Shown: piece by piece, positions 1 through 7,884 of the stretch
How positions within the stretch are numbered: position 1 is the stretch's first letter
Layout: each line of letters opens with the position of its first letter
Assembly: GCA_016788295.1 (NCBI GenBank)
Contig: JAEUSY010000003.1
Location: 48,566-112,565 of the forward strand
Direction: 5' to 3'
DNA from: Flavobacteriales bacterium
GTDB taxonomy: Bacteria > Bacteroidota > Bacteroidia > Flavobacteriales_F > PHOS-HE28
DNA: 64,000 nucleotides
The notes under the pieces: generated by a model
What the model was told of the DNA's origin: nothing
Databases searched by the model: none
Seen by the model: only the letters and a program-made list of their open reading frames with translations
Made by a program: the position numbers and the translations under genes

Positions 1-1
1 C

Positions 2-445
2 GGGCTCGTCCCCCTGTTCCGCAGCGACAGGCTGGCGGCACTGGCCTGGGGCGTGTTCTTCGTTCTGCTCGTCTACGTGCTCTCCTCGTGGTGGAACTGG
101 TGGTATGGCGGCAGCTTCGGCAGCCGAGTGCTTGTGGAGTTCCTTGGACTGTTCGCGCTGCTGTTCGGGCTGTTGCTCGCACGGAGCAGATCGGTCGTAC
201 GGCGAGCGGTCATTACCCTGACCTTGCTGTTGACGGTCCTCTGCCAGGTGCAGACCTACCAAGCGCGGTACTACCAGATCCATTGGGAGGACATGGACCA
301 AGAGCGTTATTGGAAGGTCTTCCTGCGCGTGGACCAACTGGGCTGCCTCAGCCCCAATGCTGCACGTACCAAGGCACGGCCCGTTCAAGGCCGGCCTTCA
401 GGTCGAACTGCGGGGCATAGCCCAAAAGCTCACGTGCTTTGCTGA
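2..445 (+). CDS. C-terminal part of a polytopic membrane protein, probably a GT39-like glycosyltransferase (5' end outside window)
   Basis: The reading frame is open from the first bases of the window to the stop at 443-445, so only the last 147 residues are seen. They hold two hydrophobic helices separated by an aromatic loop, SSWWNWWYGGSFGSR, then a short soluble tail (QARYYQIHWEDMDQERYW). That loop and tail resemble the C-terminus of Bacteroidota multi-spanning proteins annotated as glycosyltransferase family 39 or hypothetical membrane proteins. The role, sugar transfer from a lipid donor at the inner membrane, is inferred from that resemblance only. The last 33 or so codons run into the 3' end of the convergent epimerase gene and look like low-complexity read-through, so the original stop may have been lost. 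The catalytic N-terminus cannot be assessed. Confidence 0.6.
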   Translation, partial: GLVPLFRSDRLAALAWGVFFVLLVYVLSSWWNWWYGGSFGSRVLVEFLGLFALLFGLLLARSRSVVRRAVITLTLLLTVLCQVQTYQARYYQIHWEDMDQERYWKVFLRVDQLGCLSPNAARTKARPVQGRPSGRTAGHSPKAHVLC

Positions 446-1331
446 TATCGGCGAGTGAATCGCGGATATCGCCGGCCCGCTCGGCCACGTGCTGGACACC
501 AACACGCCCAATGGCCGGATCGGTCTTGGCCAAAGCGTTCCGCAAGGCATCGATCAGTTCCAGCAGGGTGGTTCGATCGCCATAGGCCACATTGAACACC
601 TGCCCAACGGCCCTGGCATCGGCACTTTCCAAGGCCGCAAGCACGGCCATCACTGCATTGCCCACGTAGGTGAAGTCGCGCGATTGCTGACCATCGCCAT
701 GCACCTGCGGGGCCTCGTGCTTCAGGAAGGCCCTGATGAATTTCGGGATGGCCGCTGCATAAGGGCCTTCGGGGTCCTGCCGTTCGCCGAACACATTGAA
801 GAAGCGCAGGCCGATGGTGTTGAGCCCGTGTAGGCGCGTGTACAACTGGGCGTACAGCTCGTTGCCCGCCTTGGTAACGGCATAGGGCGAAAGCGGATCG
901 CCGGTGTTTGGCTCGCGCTTGGGCAGTTCCTTGGAGTTGCCGTAGACGCTGGAGCTGGAAGCGTACACGAAGCGGTCCACCCCTTCGAGGCGTGCGGCAT
1001 CCAGCACGTTCAGGAAGCCGGTGAGGTTGGTGGCATGCGAGGAGAGCGGATCGGCAATGGACCGCGGCACGGAGCCCAATGCGGCCAGATGCACCACTGC
1101 ACGCGCGCCGACCATGGCGTTGCGGCATGCCTCGGCATCGCGAATGTCCCCTTCCACCAAAGCAAAGTCGGGCCGGCCTTCCAGATGGGCGATGTTGGAG
1201 CGCTTGCTGGTCGCGAAGTTGTCCATGCACCGCACGGCCATGCCAAGCTGCAGCAACGCGTCGCACACATGGCTACCAATGAAACCGGAGCCACCGGTGA
1301 CCAGAACGGGAAGGGATGCGCGGTCTGACAT
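348..1331 (-). CDS. NAD-dependent sugar-nucleotide epimerase/dehydratase (extended SDR family)
   Basis: Extended short-chain dehydrogenase that acts on nucleotide sugars, most like UDP-GlcNAc/GalNAc 4-epimerases of the WbpP/TviC type used for surface polysaccharide. From the start used here (327 aa) the NAD-binding motif GGSGFIG is at residues 13-19, the acidic VEGDIRD motif at about 59-65, the catalytic serines in YASSSSVYG at about 123-131, and the YxxxK pair at Tyr150 and Lys154 (SPYAVTK). GLRFFNVFGERQDP follows, as in 4-epimerases. The ATG at 1331 begins just before the Rossmann strand. An upstream in-frame ATG at 1391 would add 20 residues without homology and would span the -7-like box at 1365-1372. 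The 3' end overlaps the convergent membrane-protein frame by 98 bp. The substrate is not determined by sequence. Confidence 0.88.
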   Translation of the reverse strand: MSDRASLPVLVTGGSGFIGSHVCDALLQLGMAVRCMDNFATSKRSNIAHLEGRPDFALVEGDIRDAEACRNAMVGARAVVHLAALGSVPRSIADPLSSHATNLTGFLNVLDAARLEGVDRFVYASSSSVYGNSKELPKREPNTGDPLSPYAVTKAGNELYAQLYTRLHGLNTIGLRFFNVFGERQDPEGPYAAAIPKFIRAFLKHEAPQVHGDGQQSRDFTYVGNAVMAVLAALESADARAVGQVFNVAYGDRTTLLELIDALRNALAKTDPAIGRVGVQHVAERAGDIRDSLADISKARELLGYAPQFDLKAGLERAVPWYVQHWG

Positions 1332-1364
1332 CGGGTAAAGGACGCGGCCTTGCGCCTTGGGTTG

Positions 1365-1372
1365 CGAAGGTA
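1365..1372 (-). promoter_or_regulatory. -7-like promoter box of the epimerase gene
   Basis: On the minus strand the bases read TACCTTCG, one base off the Bacteroidota -7 consensus TAnnTTTG, 33 bases upstream of the ATG at 1331. No clear -33 TTG element was seen, so this is a tentative call. It supports the shorter start. Confidence 0.4.
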
Positions 1373-1421
1373 GACCGACGCCGGATGCCACTTCGATCGT
1401 AGTGCGGGGGCTTTTCCACGA

Positions 1422-2111
1422 TCATACTTTCACCGCCACACCGTACCAGATGGTGCGTTGATTAGCGGGCACCAGTGGACGGATCAGCGCATCCACCCGG
1501 GCCAGCAGGTCGCGCTGGCCTTCGCTGCGGCCGAGGTTCGCCAACACGCCGGTGGTGTGGTCGTCCAACCGGGCGAAGGGTGCGAACAGGTCACGGTCCT
1601 TCACCGGATCGAGGTAGCGCCAGTAGTGGTCCCAGGCCACGAAGCGTTTGCGCAGCCAGGTGTGCAACGGACTGCCATGCAGGTTCTCTGCGAAGAGCAG
1701 CACACCGCCGGGTCGCAGCACACGGTGCATCTCCCGAACGGCCTGGGCTTGCTTCTCCTTGCTACCCAGCGCCCCGATCATGCTCTTGAAGATCACCACA
1801 TCATAGCTGTTGTCCGCTTTGGGGATGGCCGTAGCGTCAATAGCCTCGTAGGTTATCCATTCGTCCCACCCCAAGGTCCTATGCAGATCCACTGCTCGTT
1901 CGGTAGGTCCATGGAGATCGCTGCAGACCGTAATGAAACCATGCTCGGCGAGCATGAGGCTTAGTCCTCCGTCCCGTTCTCCTAACGCCAATGCAAAATG
2001 GCGGTCATCGGGCATGGCTTGGAGCGTTCGATGCCAGAGCGGATAGGCCCTAGACCAGGAGCGCACCTCCCATTGGAAATACAGATCAAGGTGGTCTTTC
2101 GGCGCGGACAT
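1422..2111 (-). CDS. class I SAM-dependent methyltransferase
   Basis: 229-residue cytosolic protein with a class I methyltransferase fold. Motif I is degenerate (FALALGERDGGLSLMLAEHG, about residues 39-58). An acidic strand end (VCSDLHG) follows, then a DVVIFKSMIGALG strand at about 105-117, and the post-motif helix and strand MHRVLRPGGVLLFAENLHG at about 128-146, which is the hallmark of the Methyltransf_11 group. No substrate-specific domain is visible, so the acceptor is unknown. It lies downstream of rny on the same strand, but a hairpin between them suggests separate transcription. The start ATG at 2111 lies just after the U-rich tail of that hairpin. Confidence 0.8.
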   Translation of the reverse strand: MSAPKDHLDLYFQWEVRSWSRAYPLWHRTLQAMPDDRHFALALGERDGGLSLMLAEHGFITVCSDLHGPTERAVDLHRTLGWDEWITYEAIDATAIPKADNSYDVVIFKSMIGALGSKEKQAQAVREMHRVLRPGGVLLFAENLHGSPLHTWLRKRFVAWDHYWRYLDPVKDRDLFAPFARLDDHTTGVLANLGRSEGQRDLLARVDALIRPLVPANQRTIWYGVAVKV

Positions 2112-2115
2112 GCGA

Positions 2116-2145
2116 CAAAGAAAGGGGCGACATCGCTGCCGCCCC
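2116..2145 (-). terminator. rho-independent terminator after rny
   Basis: On the minus strand GGGGCG at 2140-2145 pairs with CGCCCC at 2124-2129, with a 10-base loop. It is followed by a U-rich run (TTTCTTTG) at 2123-2116. It sits 25 bases past the rny stop codon and directly before the methyltransferase ATG. Confidence 0.55.
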
Positions 2146-2169
2146 CACTTTCACCCTTGTTCAATGGCC

Positions 2170-3711
2170 TTATTTCGCCACAGCCACGGACCGTTTCTCG
2201 CGGATCACGGTGATCTTCACCTGTCCGGGATAGGTCATTTCGTTCATGATGCGATCGGCGATCTGCATGCTCAGCTCGTCGCTCTGTGCATCGGTGATCT
2301 TCTCGCTCTCCACCATTACGCGCAGCTCGCGACCGGCCTGGATGGCGAAGGCCTTGGTGACTCCGCCGTAGCTCATGGCCAGGCTTTCCAGGTCCTTCAG
2401 GCGCTGGATGTAGGCCTCGGTGGCCTCGCGGCGGGCACCCGGGCGGGCACCGCTGATGGCGTCGCAGGCCTGCACGATGGGCGAGAGCAGCGTGGTCATC
2501 TCGATCTCGTCGTGGTGGGCGCCGATGGCGTTGCACACATCGGGCTTCTCGCCGTACTTCTCGGCCAGCTTCATGCCCAGGATGGCGTGCGGCAGCTCGG
2601 GATCCTCGTCGGGCACTTTGCCAATGTCGTGCAGCAAGCCGGCGCGCTTGGCCACTTTGGGGTTGAGGCCCAGTTCAGCGGCCATGATGGCGCTCAGATT
2701 GGCCACCTCACGGCTGTGCTGGAGCAGGTTCTGCCCGTAGGAGCTGCGGTACTTCATGCGGCCCACCATGCGGATCAGCTCGTTGTGCAACCCGTGGATG
2801 CCCAGGTCGATGCAGGTGCGCTTGCCCACCTCCATGATCTCCTCCTCAAGGTGTTTGCGGGTCTTGGCCACGATCTCCTCGATACGCGCCGGATGGATAC
2901 GGCCGTCCTTCACCAGTTGGTGCAGGGAGAGGCGGGCCACTTCGCGACGAACGGCATCGAAGCAGCTGAGGATGATGGCGCCCGGGGTATCGTCCACAAT
3001 GATCTCCACGCCGGTGGCCTCTTCCAAGGTGCGGATGTTGCGGCCTTCGCGCCCGATGATGCGGCCCTTCACATCGTCGTTCTCGATGTGGAACACGCTG
3101 ACGCTGTTCTCAATGGCATGCTCGGTGGCCACGCGCTGGATGGTCTGGATCACAATGCGCTTGGCCTCCTTGTTGGCTGTGAGCTTGGCCTCCTCCTGGG
3201 CGTCCTTGATGTGGGCCATGGCGGCGGTACGGGCCTCGTCCTTCAGGCTCTCCACCAGTTGCTTGCGGGCCTCCTCGGCGTTCAGGCCGCTGATGTTCTC
3301 CAACAGGTTCACCTGCTTGGCGTGCATCTTCTCGGTCTCCTCGCGGCGGCGCTCCAGGCCCTCCAGCTTCTGCTCGAGCTCACCTTTCAGGCGGTCCACG
3401 TTCTTCTCCTTGTTGGCCAGGTCCTGCTGCTGGCGGCTGAGTTGCTGTTCACGCTGTTTCGCCTTTTCCTGGGCCTGCTGCACGGCGCGGTCCTTCTCGC
3501 GCACCTCTTTCTCATGCTCCTCCTTCATTTGCAGGAAGCGCTCCTTGGCCTGCAGGATCTTCTCCTTCTTCAGGGCTTCGGCCTCTGCTTCGGCCTCTTT
3601 GAGGATGCCGGAAGCACGTTTCTTCATCACGCTGTTCAGCGTAACGAACACAATGGCACCACCGACGACAAGGCCGCCGAGCAGTCCCACCAAAATGCTG
3701 ATCATATCCAT
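2170..3711 (-). CDS. rny: ribonuclease Y
   Basis: Membrane-anchored endoribonuclease that starts mRNA decay at the inner face of the membrane. The 513 residues match the usual length and show the full domain order. An N-terminal membrane helix is at about residues 4-25. A long charged coiled coil spans about 30-190. A KH domain spans about 205-270, with GREG at 220-223 inside [16 protein letters not shown]. The HD domain holds the metal-binding pair His361-Asp362 in [10 protein letters not shown] YqgC-like C-terminal region ends in EKRSVAVAK. It is the last gene of a minus-strand set with zapA and a coiled-coil gene, 67 bp after zapA, an arrangement common in Bacteroidota. All key residues are present. 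An alternative start at the second Met would remove only two residues. Confidence 0.97.
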   Translation of the reverse strand: MDMISILVGLLGGLVVGGAIVFVTLNSVMKKRASGILKEAEAEAEALKKEKILQAKERFLQMKEEHEKEVREKDRAVQQAQEKAKQREQQLSRQQQDLANKEKNVDRLKGELEQKLEGLERRREETEKMHAKQVNLLENISGLNAEEARKQLVESLKDEARTAAMAHIKDAQEEAKLTANKEAKRIVIQTIQRVATEHAIENSVSVFHIENDDVKGRIIGREGRNIRTLEEATGVEIIVDDTPGAIILSCFDAVRREVARLSLHQLVKDGRIHPARIEEIVAKTRKHLEEEIMEVGKRTCIDLGIHGLHNELIRMVGRMKYRSSYGQNLLQHSREVANLSAIMAAELGLNPKVAKRAGLLHDIGKVPDEDPELPHAILGMKLAEKYGEKPDVCNAIGAHHDEIEMTTLLSPIVQACDAISGARPGARREATEAYIQRLKDLESLAMSYGGVTKAFAIQAGRELRVMVESEKITDAQSDELSMQIADRIMNEMTYPGQVKITVIREKRSVAVAK

Positions 3712-3778
3712 GTGTCTCGCTGTGTTTTAGCGGACCATGTTCCCCCGTGGAGCCGACACCCGGTAGAACAAAGGAACC

Positions 3779-4060
3779 TTAGGGCAGGACCTCGGCGAGC
3801 ATGCGTTCCATGGCGGACAGTGCCGCCTCGGCGTTGGCCTTGTGCTGGGGCGCGGCGCTGTTCAAAGCGCGCACGGTCACTTCCAGGGAGGCCATGGCCA
3901 ATAGGTCCTGCTTGTCGGTCAGTGGATACTGGGCCTTCAAGCGGGCGATGCTCTCGTTGATCTCGTCCACGGCTCGGCGTACGTTCTCCTCCTCCGCAGC
4001 TTGTATCGTCAGCGGGTAGGCGCGGCCGGCCAGTTCTATGCGTATCGATCGTTCTTCCAT
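3779..4060 (-). CDS. zapA: cell division protein ZapA
   Basis: 93-residue cytosolic protein of the ZapA family, which binds FtsZ and promotes bundling of the Z ring. The N-terminal strand segment (IRIELAGRAYPLTIQ) is followed by the typical helix with NVRRAVDEINESIARLKAQYP, then DKQDLLAMASLEVTVRALN, and a C-terminal coiled-coil helix. This order matches ZapA proteins, which are usually 90-110 residues. It starts 6 bp after the stop of an upstream 99-residue coiled-coil gene and is followed by rny, so the three are probably co-transcribed from the -7 box at 4405-4412. Confidence 0.9.
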   Translation of the reverse strand: MEERSIRIELAGRAYPLTIQAAEEENVRRAVDEINESIARLKAQYPLTDKQDLLAMASLEVTVRALNSAAPQHKANAEAALSAMERMLAEVLP

Positions 4061-4066
4061 GGCGTT

Positions 4067-4366
4067 CTATCGTGCGGCCTCTGGCGTAAGCAAAGCCAGG
4101 CAGCGGTCGATCTCATGGACCAGTTCATCGATGCGTTCCTTCGTTCCCGTGGTGCCCGGCCCGCTTTCGGCGGACCGTGCCTTTCGGAGGACCCCGTTCT
4201 CCCGTTCCAGTTCCGTCACGCGTGCCTTCAGCACTTCCGCTGTGCGGCGATGCTCATGGGCCTCCACCTCCAGCTCGTTCGCGCGGGCCTGCAATGCCTT
4301 GTGCTCGCCCACCAAGAGGGCGACCTTCTGCTGCATGGCCTGGAGACGTTCGGAGAGGGTGTGCAT
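4067..4366 (-). CDS. small coiled-coil protein upstream of zapA
   Basis: 99-residue protein that is almost entirely a heptad-rich coiled coil (HTLSERLQAMQQKVALLVGE and onward), with a short glycine-rich break (SGPGTTGTK) and a C-terminal helix (IDELVHEIDRCLALL). It has no signal peptide and no membrane segment. A gene of this kind just before zapA is frequent in Bacteroidota, and a ZapB-like partner role in division is an inference from position and shape only. The reading frame extends upstream to 4555, but that part overlaps the promoter and the divergent peptidase gene and lacks structure. The ATG at 4366, 39 bases after a perfect -7 box, is therefore preferred. Confidence 0.75.
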   Translation of the reverse strand: MHTLSERLQAMQQKVALLVGEHKALQARANELEVEAHEHRRTAEVLKARVTELERENGVLRKARSAESGPGTTGTKERIDELVHEIDRCLALLTPEAAR

Positions 4367-4404
4367 GTGGTTACTGAACGGAATGGCGTTCAATGGTCCG
4401 GCCC

Positions 4405-4412
4405 CAAAGATA
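4405..4412 (-). promoter_or_regulatory. -7 promoter box of the coiled-coil/zapA/rny transcript
   Basis: Minus strand TATCTTTG, a full match to the Bacteroidota -7 consensus TAnnTTTG, 39 bases upstream of the ATG at 4366. It argues against the longer upstream reading frame. No convincing -33 TTG was found. Confidence 0.55.
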
Positions 4413-4537
4413 ACCGGGCACCCTGCTCCTGCACGGCTTTTGTTTGAACCCCAAGCTGTTGATGGCTTTACAAGTCTCGCGGACACCCTGCCCGGAATGC
4501 CATGATAGCTTGCACTACCCTCAGGACCCACACCCAA

Positions 4538-6289
4538 ATGCGCCTTCGCATACACTCGGATCCACTTTCAACCAAGCTGCTTATTGGTCTGTTAATCAGC
4601 GTGTTCGTATCTGTTGAATCGGGCGCTCAAACGCCCTCGGGAACACGCAAGTTCATCCCCCCGATGGACATCCCCATGCAGCTCTCGGGCAACTTCATGG
4701 AGCCCCGGACGGACCACTTCCATTCGGGCTTGGACATCCGCACTGAGGGGCGTGAGGGCATCCCGGTGAAGGCCGTCGCCGATGGGTGGATCTCGCGGAT
4801 CAAGATCAGTCCGTGGGGCTATGGCAAGGCGGTGTACATTGAACATGCCGACGGGCACACCTCGGTGTACGGGCACCTCCAGCAACTGAAAGGTCCCGCT
4901 GCGGAAGCCTGCCTAAACGCCCAATACGAACGCAAGGACTTCAGTATCGACATCTATCCAACAAAAGGCGAACTGGCTGTAAAACAGGGGGATGTGATCG
5001 GCCTGAGCGGCAATACGGGCGGCAGCGGCGGCCCCCACCTGCACTTTGAACTGAGGCGCCCCGGCGACCAGCATGCCGTTGACCCCGAGGCACTTGGCTA
5101 CGATATTCCGGACCGGACACCCCCGGAGATGATCGGTGTGCGGTTGCATCCACTAACGGACAGCTCGTTGGTGGCTCCCTACCCGGCGAACGCCAAAGGC
5201 TACGCCACCCAAGGCGGCGCCGGCAAGTATGCCCTGAAACCGGGCCTGGCACCCATGGCTTATGGCACTGTGGGACTCTCGCTGCACGTGATCGACAGGT
5301 ACGACAACAGCGGGGCCAAGTTCGGCGTGCGCAAGATCGAGCTGTTCGTGGATAGCATACTGACGTTCAGCACCTTGCTGGACCATGTGGACTTCGATGT
5401 GAACCGGTACTGCAATGCCCACATGGACTACGAAGTTTACAAGGGGCAGAAGCTGGAATACCACCGCTGCTACAAGCAGCCCAACAACAAACTGCGGATC
5501 TATGGCAAGGAGCCGGCGCAAGGCCGCATCGCCTTGGTTCCCGGTCGCGACCACCGGATCAAACTCGTCGCCACCGATGCCAACGGCAACCGCTCGGAGC
5601 TTCGTTTCAACCTGCGCGGGGCCAGCTTCGAGGAAGCCCGTACATGGCCTGTAAAGACACTGGAAGGCAGCCTATTCCGATACGATACCGAGAACATACT
5701 TCAAGAGGATGGCGTGCGCCTGACCCTGCCTCCGAACGCCTTGTACGACGATACCTACGTGCGCTACGCCCGCAGGCCGGCACCGGCGAAGGCCCTGGTA
5801 CCAGTACACGTGCTGCACGACCCACTGACCCCCATCCAAAGCAATAGTTCCCTGCGGATGGACCTGCCCGAACTGCCTGCCGAAAAGCGGAACAAGGCCC
5901 TCATTGTGCGGTTGGATGATAGTGGCAAAGTGAGCGCCGTGGGCGGCACCGTGGGCGATGGTGCGGTCACGGCCAACATCAGGGCCTTCGGGGCCTATAC
6001 GCTGATGCTGGATACCGTGCCACCGGTGATCACCAACGTGGACCTGCGCGCCGACATGAAAGGGCGTAACAGCTTCACCATCAAGATCGCCGACGACCTA
6101 TCGGGGGTGGGCAGCTGGCGCGGCACGTTGGATGGCAAGTGGATCCTGCTGGAGTACGAACCCAAGAACAAGACCCTCACCCACACCTTCGACAAGCACA
6201 GCAAAGGCACTGGCAAGCGCACATTCGTGTTGGAAGTGACCGACGACCGGGGGAACACCGCGCGTTACGAAATGGCCTTCACGCATTGA
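4538..6289 (+). CDS. secreted M23-family (LytM-like) metallopeptidase
   Basis: 583-residue exported protein. A signal peptide (LLIGLLISVFVSVESGAQ) ends near residue 31. The M23 zinc peptidase domain covers about residues 40-185, with the ligands His62 and Asp66 in HSGLD and His169 in HLHF, plus the accessory YGHL histidine at 113. The domain is complete, so endopeptidase activity on peptidoglycan cross-links is expected. The remaining 400 residues look beta-rich and Ig-like and include a DTVPPVITNV segment near 500, probably for binding or placement. A longer start at 4502 would place 12 polar residues before the signal peptide. It is transcribed divergently from the zapA set. The next gene, a cysteine hydrolase, follows 41 bp later and may share the transcript. 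Confidence 0.88.
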   Translation: MRLRIHSDPLSTKLLIGLLISVFVSVESGAQTPSGTRKFIPPMDIPMQLSGNFMEPRTDHFHSGLDIRTEGREGIPVKAVADGWISRIKISPWGYGKAVYIEHADGHTSVYGHLQQLKGPAAEACLNAQYERKDFSIDIYPTKGELAVKQGDVIGLSGNTGGSGGPHLHFELRRPGDQHAVDPEALGYDIPDRTPPEMIGVRLHPLTDSSLVAPYPANAKGYATQGGAGKYALKPGLAPMAYGTVGLSLHVIDRYDNSGAKFGVRKIELFVDSILTFSTLLDHVDFDVNRYCNAHMDYEVYKGQKLEYHRCYKQPNNKLRIYGKEPAQGRIALVPGRDHRIKLVATDANGNRSELRFNLRGASFEEARTWPVKTLEGSLFRYDTENILQEDGVRLTLPPNALYDDTYVRYARRPAPAKALVPVHVLHDPLTPIQSNSSLRMDLPELPAEKRNKALIVRLDDSGKVSAVGGTVGDGAVTANIRAFGAYTLMLDTVPPVITNVDLRADMKGRNSFTIKIADDLSGVGSWRGTLDGKWILLEYEPKNKTLTHTFDKHSKGTGKRTFVLEVTDDRGNTARYEMAFTH

Positions 6290-6330
6290 CCATGGTATAC
6301 GCGGATCACCACCAGCCGCGTTCACGGAAC

Positions 6331-6984
6331 ATGCGAAGAAGGACACTCCTACTGGCCGGATCGGTGATCGCGGCCACGGTCATGCTGGCGCTGCAGGCAG
6401 ATCCCCTCAGTTCGCCGGCCAAGACGAATAACTACCTGGACCTGCTGCGCGAAGGGGACATCGTTTTCCAGCAGACCGGCGGCGAACAAGGACGGGCCGT
6501 GCGCCTGGCTACCGGTTCACCGTGGACCCACGTGGGGATCCTGTTCAAGCAGAGTGGCAAGTGGATGGTGTACGAGGCCGTGGGCCCTGTGCAGTTCGCG
6601 CCCCTTGCGGAATGGATCGAGCGCGGCACCGACGACCATTGGACCGCCAAGCGATGGAAGGCAGAGGACCGGACCTTGAGCGCTGATGAGCTGGCGCGCC
6701 TGAAGAACGCCGGCACCCGCTTCAAGGGCCTGCCCTACGACCTTCAGTTCATCTGGAGCGATGAACGCATCTATTGCTCGGAGCTGGTCTGGAAGATGTA
6801 CAAGGAAGGACCTGGCATAGAACTGTGCGCCCCACGCCCCATGCGCGAGCACGACCTCGGCACTCCGGCCGTGCAAGAGTTGATGCGCAAACGCTATGGC
6901 AGCGCACCGCCATTGGACGAACCCATAATCTCGCCCGGCGCCCTGTTCGACTGCCCCTTGCTTTCCACGGTGGTGGCTCGCTGA
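6331..6984 (+). CDS. YiiX/YebB-like permuted NlpC/P60 cysteine hydrolase
   Basis: 217-residue exported or membrane-anchored hydrolase of the circularly permuted papain-like class. After an N-terminal hydrophobic stretch (LLLAGSVIAATVMLALQ) come the family signatures: EGDIVFQ at about 41-47, the catalytic His67 in TGSPWTHVGILF, and Cys149 in IYCSELVWKMY. An ATG at 6292 is also in frame but would add 13 polar residues before the signal-like helix. Family members hydrolyse lipid or peptide amide/ester bonds, and the substrate here is unknown. It follows the M23 peptidase, fitting a cell-envelope role. Confidence 0.82.
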   Translation: MRRRTLLLAGSVIAATVMLALQADPLSSPAKTNNYLDLLREGDIVFQQTGGEQGRAVRLATGSPWTHVGILFKQSGKWMVYEAVGPVQFAPLAEWIERGTDDHWTAKRWKAEDRTLSADELARLKNAGTRFKGLPYDLQFIWSDERIYCSELVWKMYKEGPGIELCAPRPMREHDLGTPAVQELMRKRYGSAPPLDEPIISPGALFDCPLLSTVVAR

Positions 6985-7028
6985 ACGGGTGGATGGCCCG
7001 GGTTGCGTATCTCTGTGGCCGCACCATC

Positions 7029-7844
7029 ATGCTTGCACGTAGCCTGCTCATTCCCTGCCTGGTCGCTCTGGCGTTCGGGCTTGTGGGCTGTTCTCCACCG
7101 GATCCAGGAGCCGTGCTGATCATTGGCCATGGTGGCGCGGGTTCCGAAGGCCAGCACCCCATGAATTCGGAGGAAGCCTTGGAGGATGGTCTTGCTCTTG
7201 GCTTCAACGGCGTGGAGCTCGATGTTCAGCTCACGGCCGATGATGTGCTGGTGGCCTTCCACCCCGCGCAATTGAACGAACTCACTCCCTGCGCAGGCAA
7301 GGTGAACGCCTTACGCTGGGAAGACCTGCTCCGCTGCCCCAATACCGCCGAGGGCGACCGCGCTTACCCTATTGTCCGGCTTGACAGCTTGCTACCGGTC
7401 TTGTCCAAGAAATACCCCGGCGCGGACTTCACCTTGGACATCAAGCTCTTTGCTGAAGGGGACTGGCGGCCTTACTTGGACCGCTTCAGCGATGCCATCC
7501 AAGCACTGCATGAACACCCTGTGCTTGCTGGACGATTGATCGTGGAATGCCAGAACGACGAATTCCTGCGGATGCTGCACGGCAAAACGCCTTCCCTGCC
7601 ACTATTCCTCTACGCCACTGATGCCACGAACGGCATTGCCCGCGCAACTTCCTTGGGCTGTGTGGGTGTTACAATGGATAACGCCCGCATGGGCCAAGCG
7701 GAAGTGGCGGCCGCCCGTGCCCAAGGCGTGAAGGTCACCTTGTTCGGTGTGGACGGCTGGTGGAGCCATCGGGATGCACTGGCCAAAGGCCCGGACCGAA
7801 TGCAGACCGACGCCCCGGATCAATTGATACGGAACCGGAAGTGA
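7029..7844 (+). CDS. glycerophosphodiester phosphodiesterase-like lipoprotein
   Basis: 271 residues, with a lipoprotein signal ending in the lipobox LVGC at about residues 17-20, so the protein should be lipid-anchored. The TIM-barrel GDPD signature is present in a variant form: His in IGHGGAG, Glu and Asp in GVELDVQLT, and His in LVAFHP. The usual HR pair reads HG, and the HD pair reads HP, as in a subgroup seen in Bacteroidota. The metal- and acid-base-type residues are kept, so phosphodiesterase activity on glycerophosphodiesters is plausible but not certain. It starts 44 bp after the cysteine hydrolase and converges on the LysM gene. Confidence 0.8.
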   Translation: MLARSLLIPCLVALAFGLVGCSPPDPGAVLIIGHGGAGSEGQHPMNSEEALEDGLALGFNGVELDVQLTADDVLVAFHPAQLNELTPCAGKVNALRWEDLLRCPNTAEGDRAYPIVRLDSLLPVLSKKYPGADFTLDIKLFAEGDWRPYLDRFSDAIQALHEHPVLAGRLIVECQNDEFLRMLHGKTPSLPLFLYATDATNGIARATSLGCVGVTMDNARMGQAEVAAARAQGVKVTLFGVDGWWSHRDALAKGPDRMQTDAPDQLIRNRK

Positions 7845-7884
7845 TGAGCGATCAGGCCTTCACGAAGCGAACCGCAGAATGCGA

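Noticed and set aside
2110..3960. Long 616-codon frame on the plus strand opposite rny
   Set aside because: It is the antisense shadow of rny and zapA in GC-rich DNA; the sequence is low-complexity Leu/His/Gly with no domain, while the minus strand has intact, recognisable proteins.
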